Assembly: GCA_964537975.1 (NCBI GenBank)
Contig: CAZIDP010000015.1
Coordinates: forward strand, 1-64,000
Source: SCBR16-9 sp964537975
GTDB lineage: Bacteria > Hydrogenedentota > Hydrogenedentia > Hydrogenedentales > SCBR16-9
DNA: 64,000 bases
Direction: 5' to 3'
In this document: positions 34,664 through 44,692 of the stretch, piece by piece
Layout of the letters: every line of letters begins with the position of its first letter
Numbering within the stretch: the stretch's first letter is position 1
Translations under genes and position numbers: made by a program
The notes under the pieces: model-generated
Told to the model about the DNA's origin: nothing
Databases searched by the model: none
Seen by the model: only the letters and a program-made list of their open reading frames with translations

Positions 34664-36577
34664 TTATTCTGCTTCTTCAGAAGGCAATTCCAAATCCAAT
34701 TCACCAAGGTCAATCTCAAATTCGGTTTCCTGCGAAGCAGGCGTTTCACGACCTAATCCGAGTATGGTTTCAAGCACATTTGGGTTGGTGTTGATTGCAT
34801 ACCTTTGCATACTGCGCTCTCTCAAATCCAAAAGGTAGTCTTGCAAAAGGGCATTTTCATACATTTTTAACATTTGCATACGAAGTTCATCAAGCTTTTC
34901 TGTCCATTGCTCCCGGTCTTCAATGGAAGGTGACACCCGTTCAACCAACTCAATGAAATAGGTATCTCCCAGGAATCCCTGCAATGGGCCAGCCATTTCA
35001 CCAGGTTCACCACGGCCAACAGCCTCGTAAACTTCTGCTGTTTGCAGATATACCTGATCCTGGAATAAATACTCTTGGCGGTTAAACTCGCGTGTTTCTA
35101 CTGGCACTGCTTCAAGCTCGGGAAACAGCGCCGCAATGTCATCCAGTGATTCTGCCTGTTCCTTGATTTTAGATGCATACTCTGCCGTGAGTTCCTGATA
35201 TTCATCACTTCGTTCGAATCTTAGAATCGCATCTGATTCAACACGATCGCGTACTTCTTCGAAAGGTTGTACTGTACCAGGAATCACTTCGATGAGACGT
35301 GCCAGGTAAATGTTGTCTTGCCCGGCAATCACCTCAACGGAGAAATCTTCGGGATCACGACCCTGGAATGTAATTCTGAAGGTACGCGCATCATTCGCGG
35401 AAATACCTTCTATTTCAACACTCTCGTTGTTAAAAGAACCGGTCGTAAAGTAGGAAAGATTGTACGTTTCAAGCACAGAAGCAAAGTCATCTGATTCCAT
35501 CAACTCATCTGCAATGGATTGGGCCATGGCCAATCGGTCTTCTCGCTCTTCATCATCGAGGTCGACGCGAAACAAGATTTGCCGGGCAAATACTTCCCGC
35601 TCACCCGTGTCTTCGTCTTCACGCTCTTCGTCAATTTTATAAATGTAATAACCAGATGGTGCTGGCACCAATTCACTTACTTCGCCTGCTGCCAAATCAT
35701 AGAGTGGTCTGCGGTGGTCAGGTTCACTTACACCTTGACGCATCCATCCCATCTCGCCGCCATTTCCAGCTGAAATATCAGAGTATTCATTGGCCAGTTC
35801 GGCAAAATCATCTCCAGCTTGCGCCCGTTCCAGCACATCAAAAGCGATAGCGGGGGGATCGGGTTTTAATGAGATGGTTGAAAATTCAGCAGTTTTCTGA
35901 TCAAGCGACCGGTAATTTTCGCTGTTTTCTTCATAATGGGCACGAATTGCTTCTTCATCAAGAGAGACAGGCGGTTCAACCTTAATGTAACGAATTCTCA
36001 ATTTTGTTTCGTTGTCTTCAAGCGTTTCCTCGAGTTCCTTGTCCAGCACACGTGCTGCTGGCGCGGTAATGGTCTCCAGGAATAGCTCACGCATAAGCTG
36101 ATTTTGCATGTCAGCATAAATGGCATTCCAGTCAAATCCTTGCTGAATCCAATAGTTCCAGGCCTCCGGATTAAAATTCCCGTTTTCATCCTGAACCATG
36201 GGCAGTTTTTTCAGATTGTTTTCCAGAATTTCACGACGAAATGTGTATCCTTTTTCTTGTTCTTTGATACTGATAAACGCACGGTCAACCAATGCCTGGA
36301 GTACCTGGTCTGCTGTGCCGTCTGCGGCCAGTTCCGCGAAAGTAGGACGCTCACCGCCCATTTGCTGGGATCTTCGTTGTGCTTCTTCGTCCAATGTGCG
36401 ACGAAATTCAGAGGCATAAATTGGCATTCCACCAACTGTAGCCAGTACTTGATCCTGTTGGGGGGAGGAACTCTGACCAAAAAATGAAGGGATACCAAAG
36501 AAAAGCATGGGTATTCCGATAAACAAAATCAAAAAGAGCAAAAACCATTTTTTGTGGCGACGCATTAAATTCTGCAT
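34664..36577 (-). CDS. PpiD/SurA-like membrane-anchored peptidyl-prolyl isomerase
   Basis: This is a 637-residue protein starting after AGGAGG. A single N-terminal transmembrane helix (residues 11-33) anchors it with the rest in the periplasm. The SurA-type N-terminal chaperone domain follows (DQVLATVGGMPIYASEFRRTL, QVLQALVDRAFI). Two parvulin-like segments are visible, the clearest at FDVLERAQAGDDFAELANEYSDISAGNGGEMGWM (partial quote) and SGYYIYKIDEE. The acidic C-terminus ends in repeated E/L/D. It should assist folding of exported proteins, in line with the many secreted enzymes here. The closest named type is PpiD; orthology is inferred. Confidence 0.87.
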   Translation of the reverse strand: MQNLMRRHKKWFLLFLILFIGIPMLFFGIPSFFGQSSSPQQDQVLATVGGMPIYASEFRRTLDEEAQRRSQQMGGERPTFAELAADGTADQVLQALVDRAFISIKEQEKGYTFRREILENNLKKLPMVQDENGNFNPEAWNYWIQQGFDWNAIYADMQNQLMRELFLETITAPAARVLDKELEETLEDNETKLRIRYIKVEPPVSLDEEAIRAHYEENSENYRSLDQKTAEFSTISLKPDPPAIAFDVLERAQAGDDFAELANEYSDISAGNGGEMGWMRQGVSEPDHRRPLYDLAAGEVSELVPAPSGYYIYKIDEEREDEDTGEREVFARQILFRVDLDDEEREDRLAMAQSIADELMESDDFASVLETYNLSYFTTGSFNNESVEIEGISANDARTFRITFQGRDPEDFSVEVIAGQDNIYLARLIEVIPGTVQPFEEVRDRVESDAILRFERSDEYQELTAEYASKIKEQAESLDDIAALFPELEAVPVETREFNRQEYLFQDQVYLQTAEVYEAVGRGEPGEMAGPLQGFLGDTYFIELVERVSPSIEDREQWTEKLDELRMQMLKMYENALLQDYLLDLRERSMQRYAINTNPNVLETILGLGRETPASQETEFEIDLGELDLELPSEEAE

Positions 36578-37129
36578 AGTGCAGACTACCTCCTAAGTAC
36601 CAATTTTTCCAAGAGAATTAAATTGGTTGATTACTGCGACAGGGTGGGTTGTTATAACGTGTTCCAAACGCTTCATAAGTCGCTTAATGTAGCATATTCT
36701 GTCAAATTCCTGCAAACGACATCCCTCGACGGATCTTGTGCAAGAACCTGTGAGCAATCGTTATGTGTAAACCCTGTGTAAACCCTGTGAAAACATTACA
36801 ATAAACTGTTTTAAAAAACGGATTTTGATCGATGTACTTCTTACCTTCGTGCTGTAACCTGCTTGTTTCCATGTGAATAGGAGTAAAAAAACGAGAATTA
36901 CACCTGTCGATGTGATGGAATGTGGGGTCATCGTATCGACTATGTAATGAAGTCTTGTATATTCTGCCGAGCTTTGGGTACACTGCCCCCTATACTCCTG
37001 TGAATTGCCTTGCACGCAGGGTATGCATTTCAATCAGGTGCAGGCAACACTATTGTTATTGATTTTCCATTCCAAACATTGTCCTGGTCAACCTGCCATG
37101 ATCTCATATCATGCGATTTCTTAGAGGAG
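36578..37129. other. Intergenic region upstream of the NrdD-like gene
   Basis: In 552 bp I see no supported gene. A short tandem repeat (TGTGTAAACCC twice, then TGTGAAAAC) lies near 36763-36791. I found no NrdR-box pair. Confidence 0.45.
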
Positions 37130-39463
37130 ATGCCGGTATTGTCCGCATCGGATAAGAGTAACAGTAATAATCCCCATGACGCATATGAAGAAGCAATGGA
37201 GTACTCGGCACCGGTAGAAGGTGATTTCGACGTACAACTCACGCTTCCATTGCCACCATCGCATCTACCTGAACCATTTACGACTATCATTAAACGGGAT
37301 GGTCGTCAGGAGCCGTTCGACAAGAACAAGATTGCTGAGGCCATATTCAAAGCTGCGCACACCATTGGCGGACAGGACCGCAATCTGGCGATGAGCCTGG
37401 CTTCTGCTGTGTCCATTTACCTGACCAAACGTTTGGGAGGAAGTGCGCCGACCGTGGACCAGGTGCATGATGCCGTTGAGCGTGTGCTTATTTATATGGA
37501 CCATGTGAAAACGGCGCTGGCATATGTCCGGTTCCGTGATCAACGGGCGCGTATCAGGAAATTGCGTGAAGGTGATATACAAGCCCTGATGAATGAACTT
37601 GAAGAAGCCCGACTGGGAGACAAAGACGGACGTATCCATGCGTTAGATTCGGCAGTACGTACCAGCAATGACACACTCACCATTTGGGAACGTGCCAAAA
37701 TAGTGGAAGCCCTGGTTCGAGAAACAGCCCTGGAGCGTCCCATCGCGGAGTTGATTGCGCTTGAAGTTGAGCAACAACTGCAACATGCAAAAATTAAAAC
37801 GTTGACGACATCGCTGGTGCGGGAGCTGGTAGATGCCCGCTTGATTGCGCATGGCCTGGAAGAGCACTGCAAACGCCACCGAAGACTGGGTGTACCCTTG
37901 TATGATTTGGAGTGCATACTTCGGGGTACGCACGAAAAGGTTCGCGGGGCTTCCCCGGATTTGACCGATCATGTATTGGCAGGCGCATTAAAAAAGGAAT
38001 ATGCCCTGGTACATGTATATGCACCGCATGTAGTTGATGCCCATCTCGAAGGGATGATGCATTTACATGATCTGGAGTACATAGACCGGTTGGATGCAGG
38101 CTTATTTTCAATGGAGCCTTTGTTGTTGCACGGTATGCGACTTCCAGGTATTTCCTCCATTCCTGCCGACTTCACAGCTCCACCTGCCAATGCGATGGAA
38201 TGGCTTGCACAGTGGAGCAAAGCGAATGCTGCAATGCGCGGCTTCTTTATCAATGAATCAGGCTGGAAGGCATTCAATGTGGTTGGTGCACCCCTGCTGA
38301 AAGGTTGGTCAGTAACTGAAATTGAAGGATTTGCGCGCTCTTTGGTGTATGAATGTGCCTTGCAGGCATTACATGCGCAGACATATAGAAGTCAACCAGT
38401 AAGAATAGGCTTGCACTGGTATCCGGCATCGACAATACGCAACCGGAATATCGCCAGGCCAGACAACACAACAGAAACGTATGCAGACCACCAGCATGCC
38501 GCGCAGCAATTGGCCTGGGCAATACTGGAAATCTTTCGACAAGGAGGCAGCTCCGGTATCGCATTTCCCGCTCCGCATTTGGAAATTATCCTGGATGATA
38601 ACCTGATAAAATCAGATGGACATGAGGTTTTCTTACATCATGCGGCGTCAGTAGCAACGCTTCGCGGCAACATTACGTTTCGTTTTGTTCGAAACAATAT
38701 AATCCGCATTGAAGATCAAAATATTTCTGAACATAATTCGGTCTATTCTCGAATAACTCTGAACATGCCACGAGTTGCTTATGATGCTGGTAGTGAAGCC
38801 CGGCTGTTTGAAATACTAGATGAAAGAATTTCATTGATCGCAAATGCATTACAAGAAAAGCGTAACTTCATCGAAGGATTGTTGTCACCTGAAGGTCATG
38901 GTTGCTTGCGTTCTTTGGGACACGGTTTTCCGGAGATTCCCTGGGTAAATATAGAAAAAAGCTTTGGACTGGTAGCCCTGGAAGGATTATGGGAATGCGT
39001 AGTCACAGTTTTGGGGAAACAGTCCAAAGACATACAAGCTTGCATGGCACTGGGCGAACGCATATTAAAGTACATGGACACCACATGCAGAAATCACTCC
39101 GAACGTTTGGGGATTAATATTGCTTTGTCCTGTAATGAAGACCGAATTGTTGGGCGTCGCCTGACAGCGCTGGACCTGCGTAAATATCCACACTCTGTAG
39201 CTTCTTTGTTTGGCGATCAAACGCAATCTGAAATGCCGGACGGTACTGCCCTTGCGTATTCACCTGGCATATCAATGCGAAATGCAGCCGATGTAGATAC
39301 TTTTCAACGAGTAAGCCTGGAAGGCACCTGGCATCCATACCTGGACTGGAATCCGCAGTGTGTAGTACCTTTGCCCATGAATGAAACGTCGGAACAATCG
39401 GTGGTTGATTTTTTACTAAAGGTTTTTTATACAACGACATGTCGCGCTGTCTGTTTCAGATAA
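37130..39463 (+). CDS. ATP-cone anaerobic ribonucleotide reductase (NrdD)-like protein lacking the glycyl-radical end
   Basis: The protein has about 777 residues from the ATG at 37130, where AGAGG is only two bases upstream; a TTG at 37010 gives a longer product, so the start is uncertain. An ATP-cone covers residues 50-145 (TTIIKRDGRQEPFDKNKIAEAI). A second N-terminal NrdD-type segment follows (TIWERAKIVEALVRETALERPIAELIALEVEQQL in parts). The catalytic barrel begins near YALVHVYAPHVVDAHLEGMMHLHDLEY, a close match to the class III pattern AHxxGDIHIHDLE. The protein ends FYTTTCRAVCFR, where NrdD would continue into the zinc site and the RxCGY glycyl-radical loop. Neither is present. A radical SAM gene of a different type follows. 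Confidence 0.75.
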   Translation: MPVLSASDKSNSNNPHDAYEEAMEYSAPVEGDFDVQLTLPLPPSHLPEPFTTIIKRDGRQEPFDKNKIAEAIFKAAHTIGGQDRNLAMSLASAVSIYLTKRLGGSAPTVDQVHDAVERVLIYMDHVKTALAYVRFRDQRARIRKLREGDIQALMNELEEARLGDKDGRIHALDSAVRTSNDTLTIWERAKIVEALVRETALERPIAELIALEVEQQLQHAKIKTLTTSLVRELVDARLIAHGLEEHCKRHRRLGVPLYDLECILRGTHEKVRGASPDLTDHVLAGALKKEYALVHVYAPHVVDAHLEGMMHLHDLEYIDRLDAGLFSMEPLLLHGMRLPGISSIPADFTAPPANAMEWLAQWSKANAAMRGFFINESGWKAFNVVGAPLLKGWSVTEIEGFARSLVYECALQALHAQTYRSQPVRIGLHWYPASTIRNRNIARPDNTTETYADHQHAAQQLAWAILEIFRQGGSSGIAFPAPHLEIILDDNLIKSDGHEVFLHHAASVATLRGNITFRFVRNNIIRIEDQNISEHNSVYSRITLNMPRVAYDAGSEARLFEILDERISLIANALQEKRNFIEGLLSPEGHGCLRSLGHGFPEIPWVNIEKSFGLVALEGLWECVVTVLGKQSKDIQACMALGERILKYMDTTCRNHSERLGINIALSCNEDRIVGRRLTALDLRKYPHSVASLFGDQTQSEMPDGTALAYSPGISMRNAADVDTFQRVSLEGTWHPYLDWNPQCVVPLPMNETSEQSVVDFLLKVFYTTTCRAVCFR

Positions 39464-39585
39464 ACTAAGCTACTTCACCTGTACCATTGTAACCAGCAGG
39501 CTGAATTTCAGATAGGATTTGGATTTAGCCCTTTTCGTTAAAATTATATACGGCACTGAAACATGAAATACCAAGTCTGAGGCAC

Positions 39586-40515
39586 ATGATTACAGATACA
39601 ATCCTGCATATTGATGACCAGAACTGGTCCTGCACGTCGGCAGGCCAGCCCAGAGGGTATATTCAACCAGAAACTTTGTCAGAACTGTGGTTTCATACCG
39701 GTACCGTGTGCAACCTGCAATGTCCATTTTGCCTTGAAGGCTCAAAACCTGCCGATAATCGATTGGGGCAGCCCTCCTTTGATGATTTGCAGCCAATAAT
39801 TGATGAAGCCTTGAAGCTGGATGTGCATTGGTTTTCTTTTACCGGTGGTGAGCCCTTTGTAAACAAGGAGCTGGTGCGTATATTGAAGTATGCTTTGGAA
39901 CACCGTCCGTGTCTGGTGCTCAGTAATGGCACGCTTCCACTTGCCAGGCGATTGCAGGAATTGCTGCCTTTACTCCAGAAACCAAATCCATTGCGTATTC
40001 GCATCAGTCTGGATGCACCAAACGCAGAAGCTCACGATGTCGGGCGGGGTGCCGGAAATTTTATTCTGGCTCTTGATACCCTGCGTGCCTTGCATAACGC
40101 AGGATTCGGTATTTCGGTAGCCCGGTTGATGCTCCCGGAAGAAGACAAAGATGAAGTGGACAACAGGTACCGACTGCTTTTTCAACAAAACAGATTACCA
40201 GAATCATTACCAATTGTTGCATTTCCAGACTTCCTAAATCCGGGCGAGCATCCAGAAGGAATACCGGAAATTACCCAAAACTGTATGACGACCTATCATA
40301 CCGAAGCGAGTCGTGCCAGCTTCATGTGTGCCTATTCAAAAATGGTAGTCAAAAAAAACGGGAAAATGCGTGTGTACGCGTGTACCCTCGTTGATGACGA
40401 TCCAGACTATGATCTTGGAGGCACGTTGACAGAAGCCATGAGATACCGCGTGATGCTTCGCCACCACCGCTGTTTCTCCTGCTTCGCGCATGGCGCCAGT
40501 TGCAGCGAACGATAA
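39586..40515 (+). CDS. Radical SAM protein with SPASM-like C-terminus
   Basis: This is a 309-residue protein with CNLQCPFC (the CxxxCxxC iron-sulfur motif) at about residues 43-50, then FTGGEPFVNKELVRIL. The C-terminal third carries FMCAYSKMVVKKNGKMRVYACT and a cysteine-rich end (CFSCFAHGASC), resembling a SPASM/twitch auxiliary-cluster domain. It is too long and differently built to be the NrdG activase, although it lies 122 bp downstream of the NrdD-like gene. SPASM proteins usually modify peptides or enzymes; the target here is unknown. Confidence 0.85.
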   Translation: MITDTILHIDDQNWSCTSAGQPRGYIQPETLSELWFHTGTVCNLQCPFCLEGSKPADNRLGQPSFDDLQPIIDEALKLDVHWFSFTGGEPFVNKELVRILKYALEHRPCLVLSNGTLPLARRLQELLPLLQKPNPLRIRISLDAPNAEAHDVGRGAGNFILALDTLRALHNAGFGISVARLMLPEEDKDEVDNRYRLLFQQNRLPESLPIVAFPDFLNPGEHPEGIPEITQNCMTTYHTEASRASFMCAYSKMVVKKNGKMRVYACTLVDDDPDYDLGGTLTEAMRYRVMLRHHRCFSCFAHGASCSER

Positions 40516-40608
40516 AACATACTACAAAACATGCTTTTTTATCGACACAACATTTTCCAGCAATGCGATATCTGAAGCCTTCATTTCAAAAATGTAAATG
40601 AAATTGTA

Positions 40609-41586
40609 CTACTCTTCCAAACGATAAAACTCACGGGCGGTGGTCTGGAATAACATGCGTTCTTCGTCTTCACTACAACCCGATATGACCTCTCTGAGTG
40701 CTTCCACCCAGCGGCGGTATTCTGTCGCAAGCAGCATGACCGGCCAGTCGCTGCCAAAGGCAGTTCGATTGAATCCGAAACATTCCAACACATGAGTTAT
40801 CGGGAATCGGATGTCTTCAACAGTCCAGTTCTGGTGGTCTGCGGCTGTGGCCACCCCAGATATTTTGCAATAAACATTGGGTAATTCGGCGATAGCCTTA
40901 ATGTCTTCCTGCCAGGGATCGTAATTCTGGTTTCGAATATCGGGTGGCGCCAGGTGACATATAATGAATTTGATATTCGGGCATTGTCTGGCCAGTTCCC
41001 GGGCTGCGGGTAGTTGGCGACGATTGATGCCGAAGTCAAAGCTGAAATTCACCTGCTCCAGTGACTGGATGCCTTGTATAAACTCGGGGCGCAGGCAATA
41101 TTCAATATCTGCCTCCTGCTGCAACAGACGACGAATACCACGCATCAGTGGATTCTGTGCCAGATATTCTAATGTGGGATTCACATGCCTGCCCAACTCC
41201 AGGGGTGCTGTCGCTACGATGCCTTGGATACGTGGGTCTTTCTCGGACAATGCGGTCACATAGTCCACTTCTGCAACAGCCTGACCCGGCAGGCATTCTG
41301 CCTGCACAAAAACAATCTGGCCAACAGGTATACCTTCGGTGGCCTGTGCGTATTCTTCGGTCTGATAATCCTGATTTAGGATTTCATTGCCTCGAATCCA
41401 GTGGTAATGCAAATGGTTTTTATCCCAGAAATGTACATGGGTGTCCACGATGGGGTAGTCAAACATGGGTGTATCGTTCCTCTCCTGCATGGGTGTCGTC
41501 GCTGCAGTGGTTGGATGATTACCACTCAGGATGGTTGCGGCTGCGCTTGTCAAGATACTGTTTTTTAAGAAAGTCCGACGTTTCAT
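40609..41586 (-). CDS. Tat-exported amidohydrolase (fuconolactonase-like)
   Basis: The protein has 325 residues from the ATG at 41586. The Tat signal is MKRRTFLKNSILTSAAAT. The amidohydrolase_2 TIM barrel follows: YPIVDTHVHFWDKNHLHYHW, QAVAEVDYVTALSEKDPRIQGIV, MRGIRRLLQ, FIICHLAPPDIR, NVYCKISGVA, FGSDWPVMLL. The HxH and FGSDWP strings are those of L-fuconolactonase-like lactone hydrolases. It is first in a minus-strand row of sugar-acid and redox genes when read toward lower coordinates. The exact substrate is unknown. Confidence 0.88.
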   Translation of the reverse strand: MKRRTFLKNSILTSAAATILSGNHPTTAATTPMQERNDTPMFDYPIVDTHVHFWDKNHLHYHWIRGNEILNQDYQTEEYAQATEGIPVGQIVFVQAECLPGQAVAEVDYVTALSEKDPRIQGIVATAPLELGRHVNPTLEYLAQNPLMRGIRRLLQQEADIEYCLRPEFIQGIQSLEQVNFSFDFGINRRQLPAARELARQCPNIKFIICHLAPPDIRNQNYDPWQEDIKAIAELPNVYCKISGVATAADHQNWTVEDIRFPITHVLECFGFNRTAFGSDWPVMLLATEYRRWVEALREVISGCSEDEERMLFQTTAREFYRLEE

Positions 41587-41692
41587 AGACTCTTTCCAAC
41601 TTGTTGTCTTGCGATTGTGAAGCCATCGATTCACTGGCATTCTAACGTTTTAGTTATAAGTTTACAACAGGTATGCTTGTTTGCCAATCAGA

Positions 41693-42454
41693 TCAACTTT
41701 TGAACAATTGAATGAATGGGCCTATATTGCTGAAGAAGAGCAACAGTCCCATGGCAAGAACGATGCTCATGGTAATTTTCTGGAACAATTGTTCGGGTAC
41801 CCGACTGGCATAGCGAATTCCAATGTAGGTACCCATCAGCATGGCTGGAATGAAGACTATGAGTTGCCCGGCCAGTGACCAGGTAATCTGGCCGATTATG
41901 GTAAAAAGCACGATGGCGTATAGGTTGATTACCAGGAAATAGGTGACGACATTAGCACGAAATACGTTTTTCAGAGTGTCCTGGTTGGTTAGGAACAATA
42001 CGACAGGTGGGCCGCCCATTGAAGTACTGCCACCGAAGAAACCGCTCAGCATACCAACGGGTATGAGTACCTTGGGGCGGTCTCCCTGGCGTAAGGGCTT
42101 TTTCCACCCTTTTAACATGGCCAGGGAAAATAGGGTAACAAAGATACCGACAAAAACCTTGATTATAGCGCTGTCAAGATGCAGCAAAGCTATCATGCCG
42201 AGCGGTATACCGACGAGTCCACCCAATGCCAATGGTCCTACCATGCGAAGTCGCACATGCTTTCTGGCATCCCAGGCGACCACCACGGTATTGAGCGTAC
42301 TCAGCAAAACGACGGTTGGGACAACAAGTGTGGGGGGGAGGATGAACATCAACGATGGTGCTGCTATGAGTGCTAATCCGAAACCTGTACATCCTTGTGC
42401 CAATCCTGCCGCGGCTGCGACAAAGGCACCCACAACCAATTCCATTGCACCCAT
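41693..42454 (-). CDS. TauE/SafE family anion exporter
   Basis: The 253-residue polytopic protein shows seven to eight hydrophobic segments. The family repeat signature appears twice: GLAQGCTGFGLALIAAP in the first half and GMLSGFFGGSTSMGGPPVV in the second. It would export a sulfonate, sulfite or organic acid. GAGGGG precedes the ATG. It sits 35 bp after the end of the 2-hydroxyacid dehydrogenase gene, probably in one transcript. Confidence 0.9.
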   Translation of the reverse strand: MGAMELVVGAFVAAAAGLAQGCTGFGLALIAAPSLMFILPPTLVVPTVVLLSTLNTVVVAWDARKHVRLRMVGPLALGGLVGIPLGMIALLHLDSAIIKVFVGIFVTLFSLAMLKGWKKPLRQGDRPKVLIPVGMLSGFFGGSTSMGGPPVVLFLTNQDTLKNVFRANVVTYFLVINLYAIVLFTIIGQITWSLAGQLIVFIPAMLMGTYIGIRYASRVPEQLFQKITMSIVLAMGLLLFFSNIGPFIQLFKS

Positions 42455-42489
42455 GTGATAAAAATTCCCCTCAACGTATATCTGAAGCT

Positions 42490-43449
42490 TTAATATCCTC
42501 GTTTCAAATCAACGAGGCTTTCCAGTGGTCGACCCGCAAGGTAATGTCCCAGATTCCGGAGAAACAAGTCAAACGCAACATCACCATTATACGGATTTAA
42601 CCCGGACTTGTGCGGTGTAATGATACAATTTTTTGCACTCCAGAGGGGATGATTGTCTGGCAAGGGTTCGGGATCGGTTACATCCAGGGCTGCTCCGGCA
42701 ATAACTTCTTGTTCCAACGCTGCTATGAGTGCTTCAGAATCCACGGTGGTACCACGTCCCACATTTATAAATAATGCTGTTGGCCGCATGGCTGCAAATG
42801 CCGCACCGTTCATCATCTGGTAGGTGGCAGGGGTATTGGGGAGTGTGGATACAACAACGTCACATTCTCCCAGAAAGGTGTGCAGTGCTTCAGATGCGTA
42901 AACATTTTTGTACAGACTTTCAGCCTGACCGGATGTATTCAGGCCAATGACCGGTGATCCCAATGCGTGTGCCACCTCGGCAATGCGGTTGCCAATGCTG
43001 CCGGTACCCATCACCCCGATGACCATATCTTTTACCAGCGGCATCATCGGAGGTTCGTGAGTCCAGGTTTTTTGCTGTTGTCCCGCAAAGGCCTGTGGTA
43101 ATCCACGAAAGAATCCCAATATCAACGCGAACACATGCTCGGTCATACTCTGGCTGCACATGCCCCGACAATTTGCAACCTGTACCTGACTTGCAACAAG
43201 CTCTGGGTAGCACATGTTTTCTACGCCATGCCAACTCAACTGGATGTATTCCAGTGATTTCGCAAGTGCAAATTCTTCCGGTTTAACCCTGCCATAAGCG
43301 ATGTGGGCTTCCTTGATTTCCTCTGGCACCAGTTCTCTCGCTTGTGCGCAATCAACAATATGCAGCGAAGGGTAGACGTTTTTTAATTGTTTTTGCTGGT
43401 TTGTGTTTGCGGGTGTTATCAATACCAGTTTTTTGGGTGTAGCGGTCAT
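42490..43449 (-). CDS. D-2-hydroxyacid dehydrogenase, NAD-binding
   Basis: This is a 319-residue enzyme. The Rossmann loop is GVMGTGSIGNRIAEVA at about 148-163. Catalytic residues are visible in FINVGRGTTVD (Arg), ALDVTDPEPLP (Glu) and CIITPHKSG (His). The first 100 residues form the incomplete substrate domain. The protein belongs to the glyoxylate/hydroxypyruvate or phosphoglycerate dehydrogenase superfamily and would reduce or oxidise a 2-keto/2-hydroxy acid in the cytoplasm. No export signal is present, unlike several neighbours. Confidence 0.9.
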   Translation of the reverse strand: MTATPKKLVLITPANTNQQKQLKNVYPSLHIVDCAQARELVPEEIKEAHIAYGRVKPEEFALAKSLEYIQLSWHGVENMCYPELVASQVQVANCRGMCSQSMTEHVFALILGFFRGLPQAFAGQQQKTWTHEPPMMPLVKDMVIGVMGTGSIGNRIAEVAHALGSPVIGLNTSGQAESLYKNVYASEALHTFLGECDVVVSTLPNTPATYQMMNGAAFAAMRPTALFINVGRGTTVDSEALIAALEQEVIAGAALDVTDPEPLPDNHPLWSAKNCIITPHKSGLNPYNGDVAFDLFLRNLGHYLAGRPLESLVDLKRGY

Positions 43450-43509
43450 TGATGCGCGTATCCGATACTTATCGTATGTTTTTGTTTGTTATTGCTAAAA
43501 AGTAAATCA

Positions 43510-43539
43510 CGGCAGGAAATCCATCTGTACCGCCTGCCG
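43510..43539 (-). terminator. Terminator of the Tat-exported aldo/keto reductase gene
   Basis: CGGCAGG (43510-43516) pairs with CCTGCCG (43533-43539), and the minus strand continues into ATTTACTTTTT. It lies about 43 bp after the stop codon. Confidence 0.7.
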
Positions 43540-43581
43540 CAATGTGTTCATATATCTGTATTGTTGTTTTTTTATGGTTTT

Positions 43582-44553
43582 TTAAACCACTGGGAACAAC
43601 GCATCTTGTTCTTCGGCCAGTGCAGCCACTTTAATGCGTTCTTCCTCTGTCAGTTCAGTTGATTCCTGGGCGATATCCAGCGCCATGAAATACAGGTCGC
43701 TGATTCCAGGGGGTATTGCTGCTGTAACCGATTGGCTCAAAGTCCATCGCACCCCCAGCGCTGCCTGTTCACGGTCGGCGATCGGCTCATACCAAGCTTT
43801 CCGATATTGATCCCGGCGCGGATCTTCCGGTTGCCACTTTTGCATGGCCATTGCCTTCAGGGCAAGACGAGCCACTCCCTTCGATTGCGCGATCTCCATG
43901 ATCTCTGGCCCCCACCCGTTTTTATAATGTGACGCGAAGTTTACCGGAAACAGCACGGAATCAAAGTCATACAGTTCAAAAGCACGCTTAGCCGCTGCAA
44001 TGGAGTGTACCGAAAAACCGACAAAACGAATTTGCCCGGCTTTTTTGCGTTCTTCAATAAATTCCATGGCACCACCTTTACTGAATACGGCTTCAACATC
44101 CTTCTCGACATCGGTCAGTGCATGCAATTGGTACAGATCAATATGGTCGGTGCGGAGACGCTCCAGAGACTGTTCGAAAAGTTGTTCTGTTGCCTCACGG
44201 CCACGTTCCTGTGTCTTCGTTGCCAGGAAGATTTGATCCCGATAAGGCTCAATTGCTGGCCCCATGAGTCCTTCTGATTCGCCATATCCGGGGGCAGTGT
44301 CAAAGTAATTTACACCACGCTCAATGCTCTCAGCCACAAAGCGGCTTATCTCTTCGGGGGTATGCCCATTTACGACAATGCCGCCAAAGCCAATGACCGA
44401 CAAGTCAATGCCTGTGTTGCCATAGGCACGTTTAGGCAAAACACCGGGTTTGGTTTTCAATGCATTGTCTTGCTTTTCTTCTGCGTGCAAGCCGCCACCT
44501 GCAATAGCAGCCCCGGCAACGACACTGGATTTAATAAAATCTCTGCGTTTCAT
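43582..44553 (-). CDS. Tat-exported aldo/keto reductase
   Basis: The protein has 323 residues from the ATG at 44553, with GGAGG upstream. The Tat signal is MKRRDFIKSSVVAGAAIAGG. The aldo/keto reductase barrel follows with the catalytic tetrad in context: NYFDTAPGYGESE (Asp and Tyr), FLATKTQER (Lys), LYQLHAL (His). NADPH enzymes are rarely exported folded, but Tat transport allows it; planctomycete-type genomes have many. The substrate is probably a sugar or keto-acid derivative. Confidence 0.9.
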   Translation of the reverse strand: MKRRDFIKSSVVAGAAIAGGGLHAEEKQDNALKTKPGVLPKRAYGNTGIDLSVIGFGGIVVNGHTPEEISRFVAESIERGVNYFDTAPGYGESEGLMGPAIEPYRDQIFLATKTQERGREATEQLFEQSLERLRTDHIDLYQLHALTDVEKDVEAVFSKGGAMEFIEERKKAGQIRFVGFSVHSIAAAKRAFELYDFDSVLFPVNFASHYKNGWGPEIMEIAQSKGVARLALKAMAMQKWQPEDPRRDQYRKAWYEPIADREQAALGVRWTLSQSVTAAIPPGISDLYFMALDIAQESTELTEEERIKVAALAEEQDALFPVV

Positions 44554-44692
44554 TTTCTGGCCTCCTGTTATATTATAAATTTTTAACAAATAATTGTTCT
44601 GTATTAAATCGAACCATCATGTACCCGCTTCACAACAAACACATAATATCAGGAACAGTTGTTTTATCAATTTTATTTTTGCGAGTGATAGA

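Noticed and set aside
39464..39585. Frameshifted C-terminus of the NrdD-like gene
   Set aside because: I read the forward frames downstream for an RxCGY or CxxC pair and found none.
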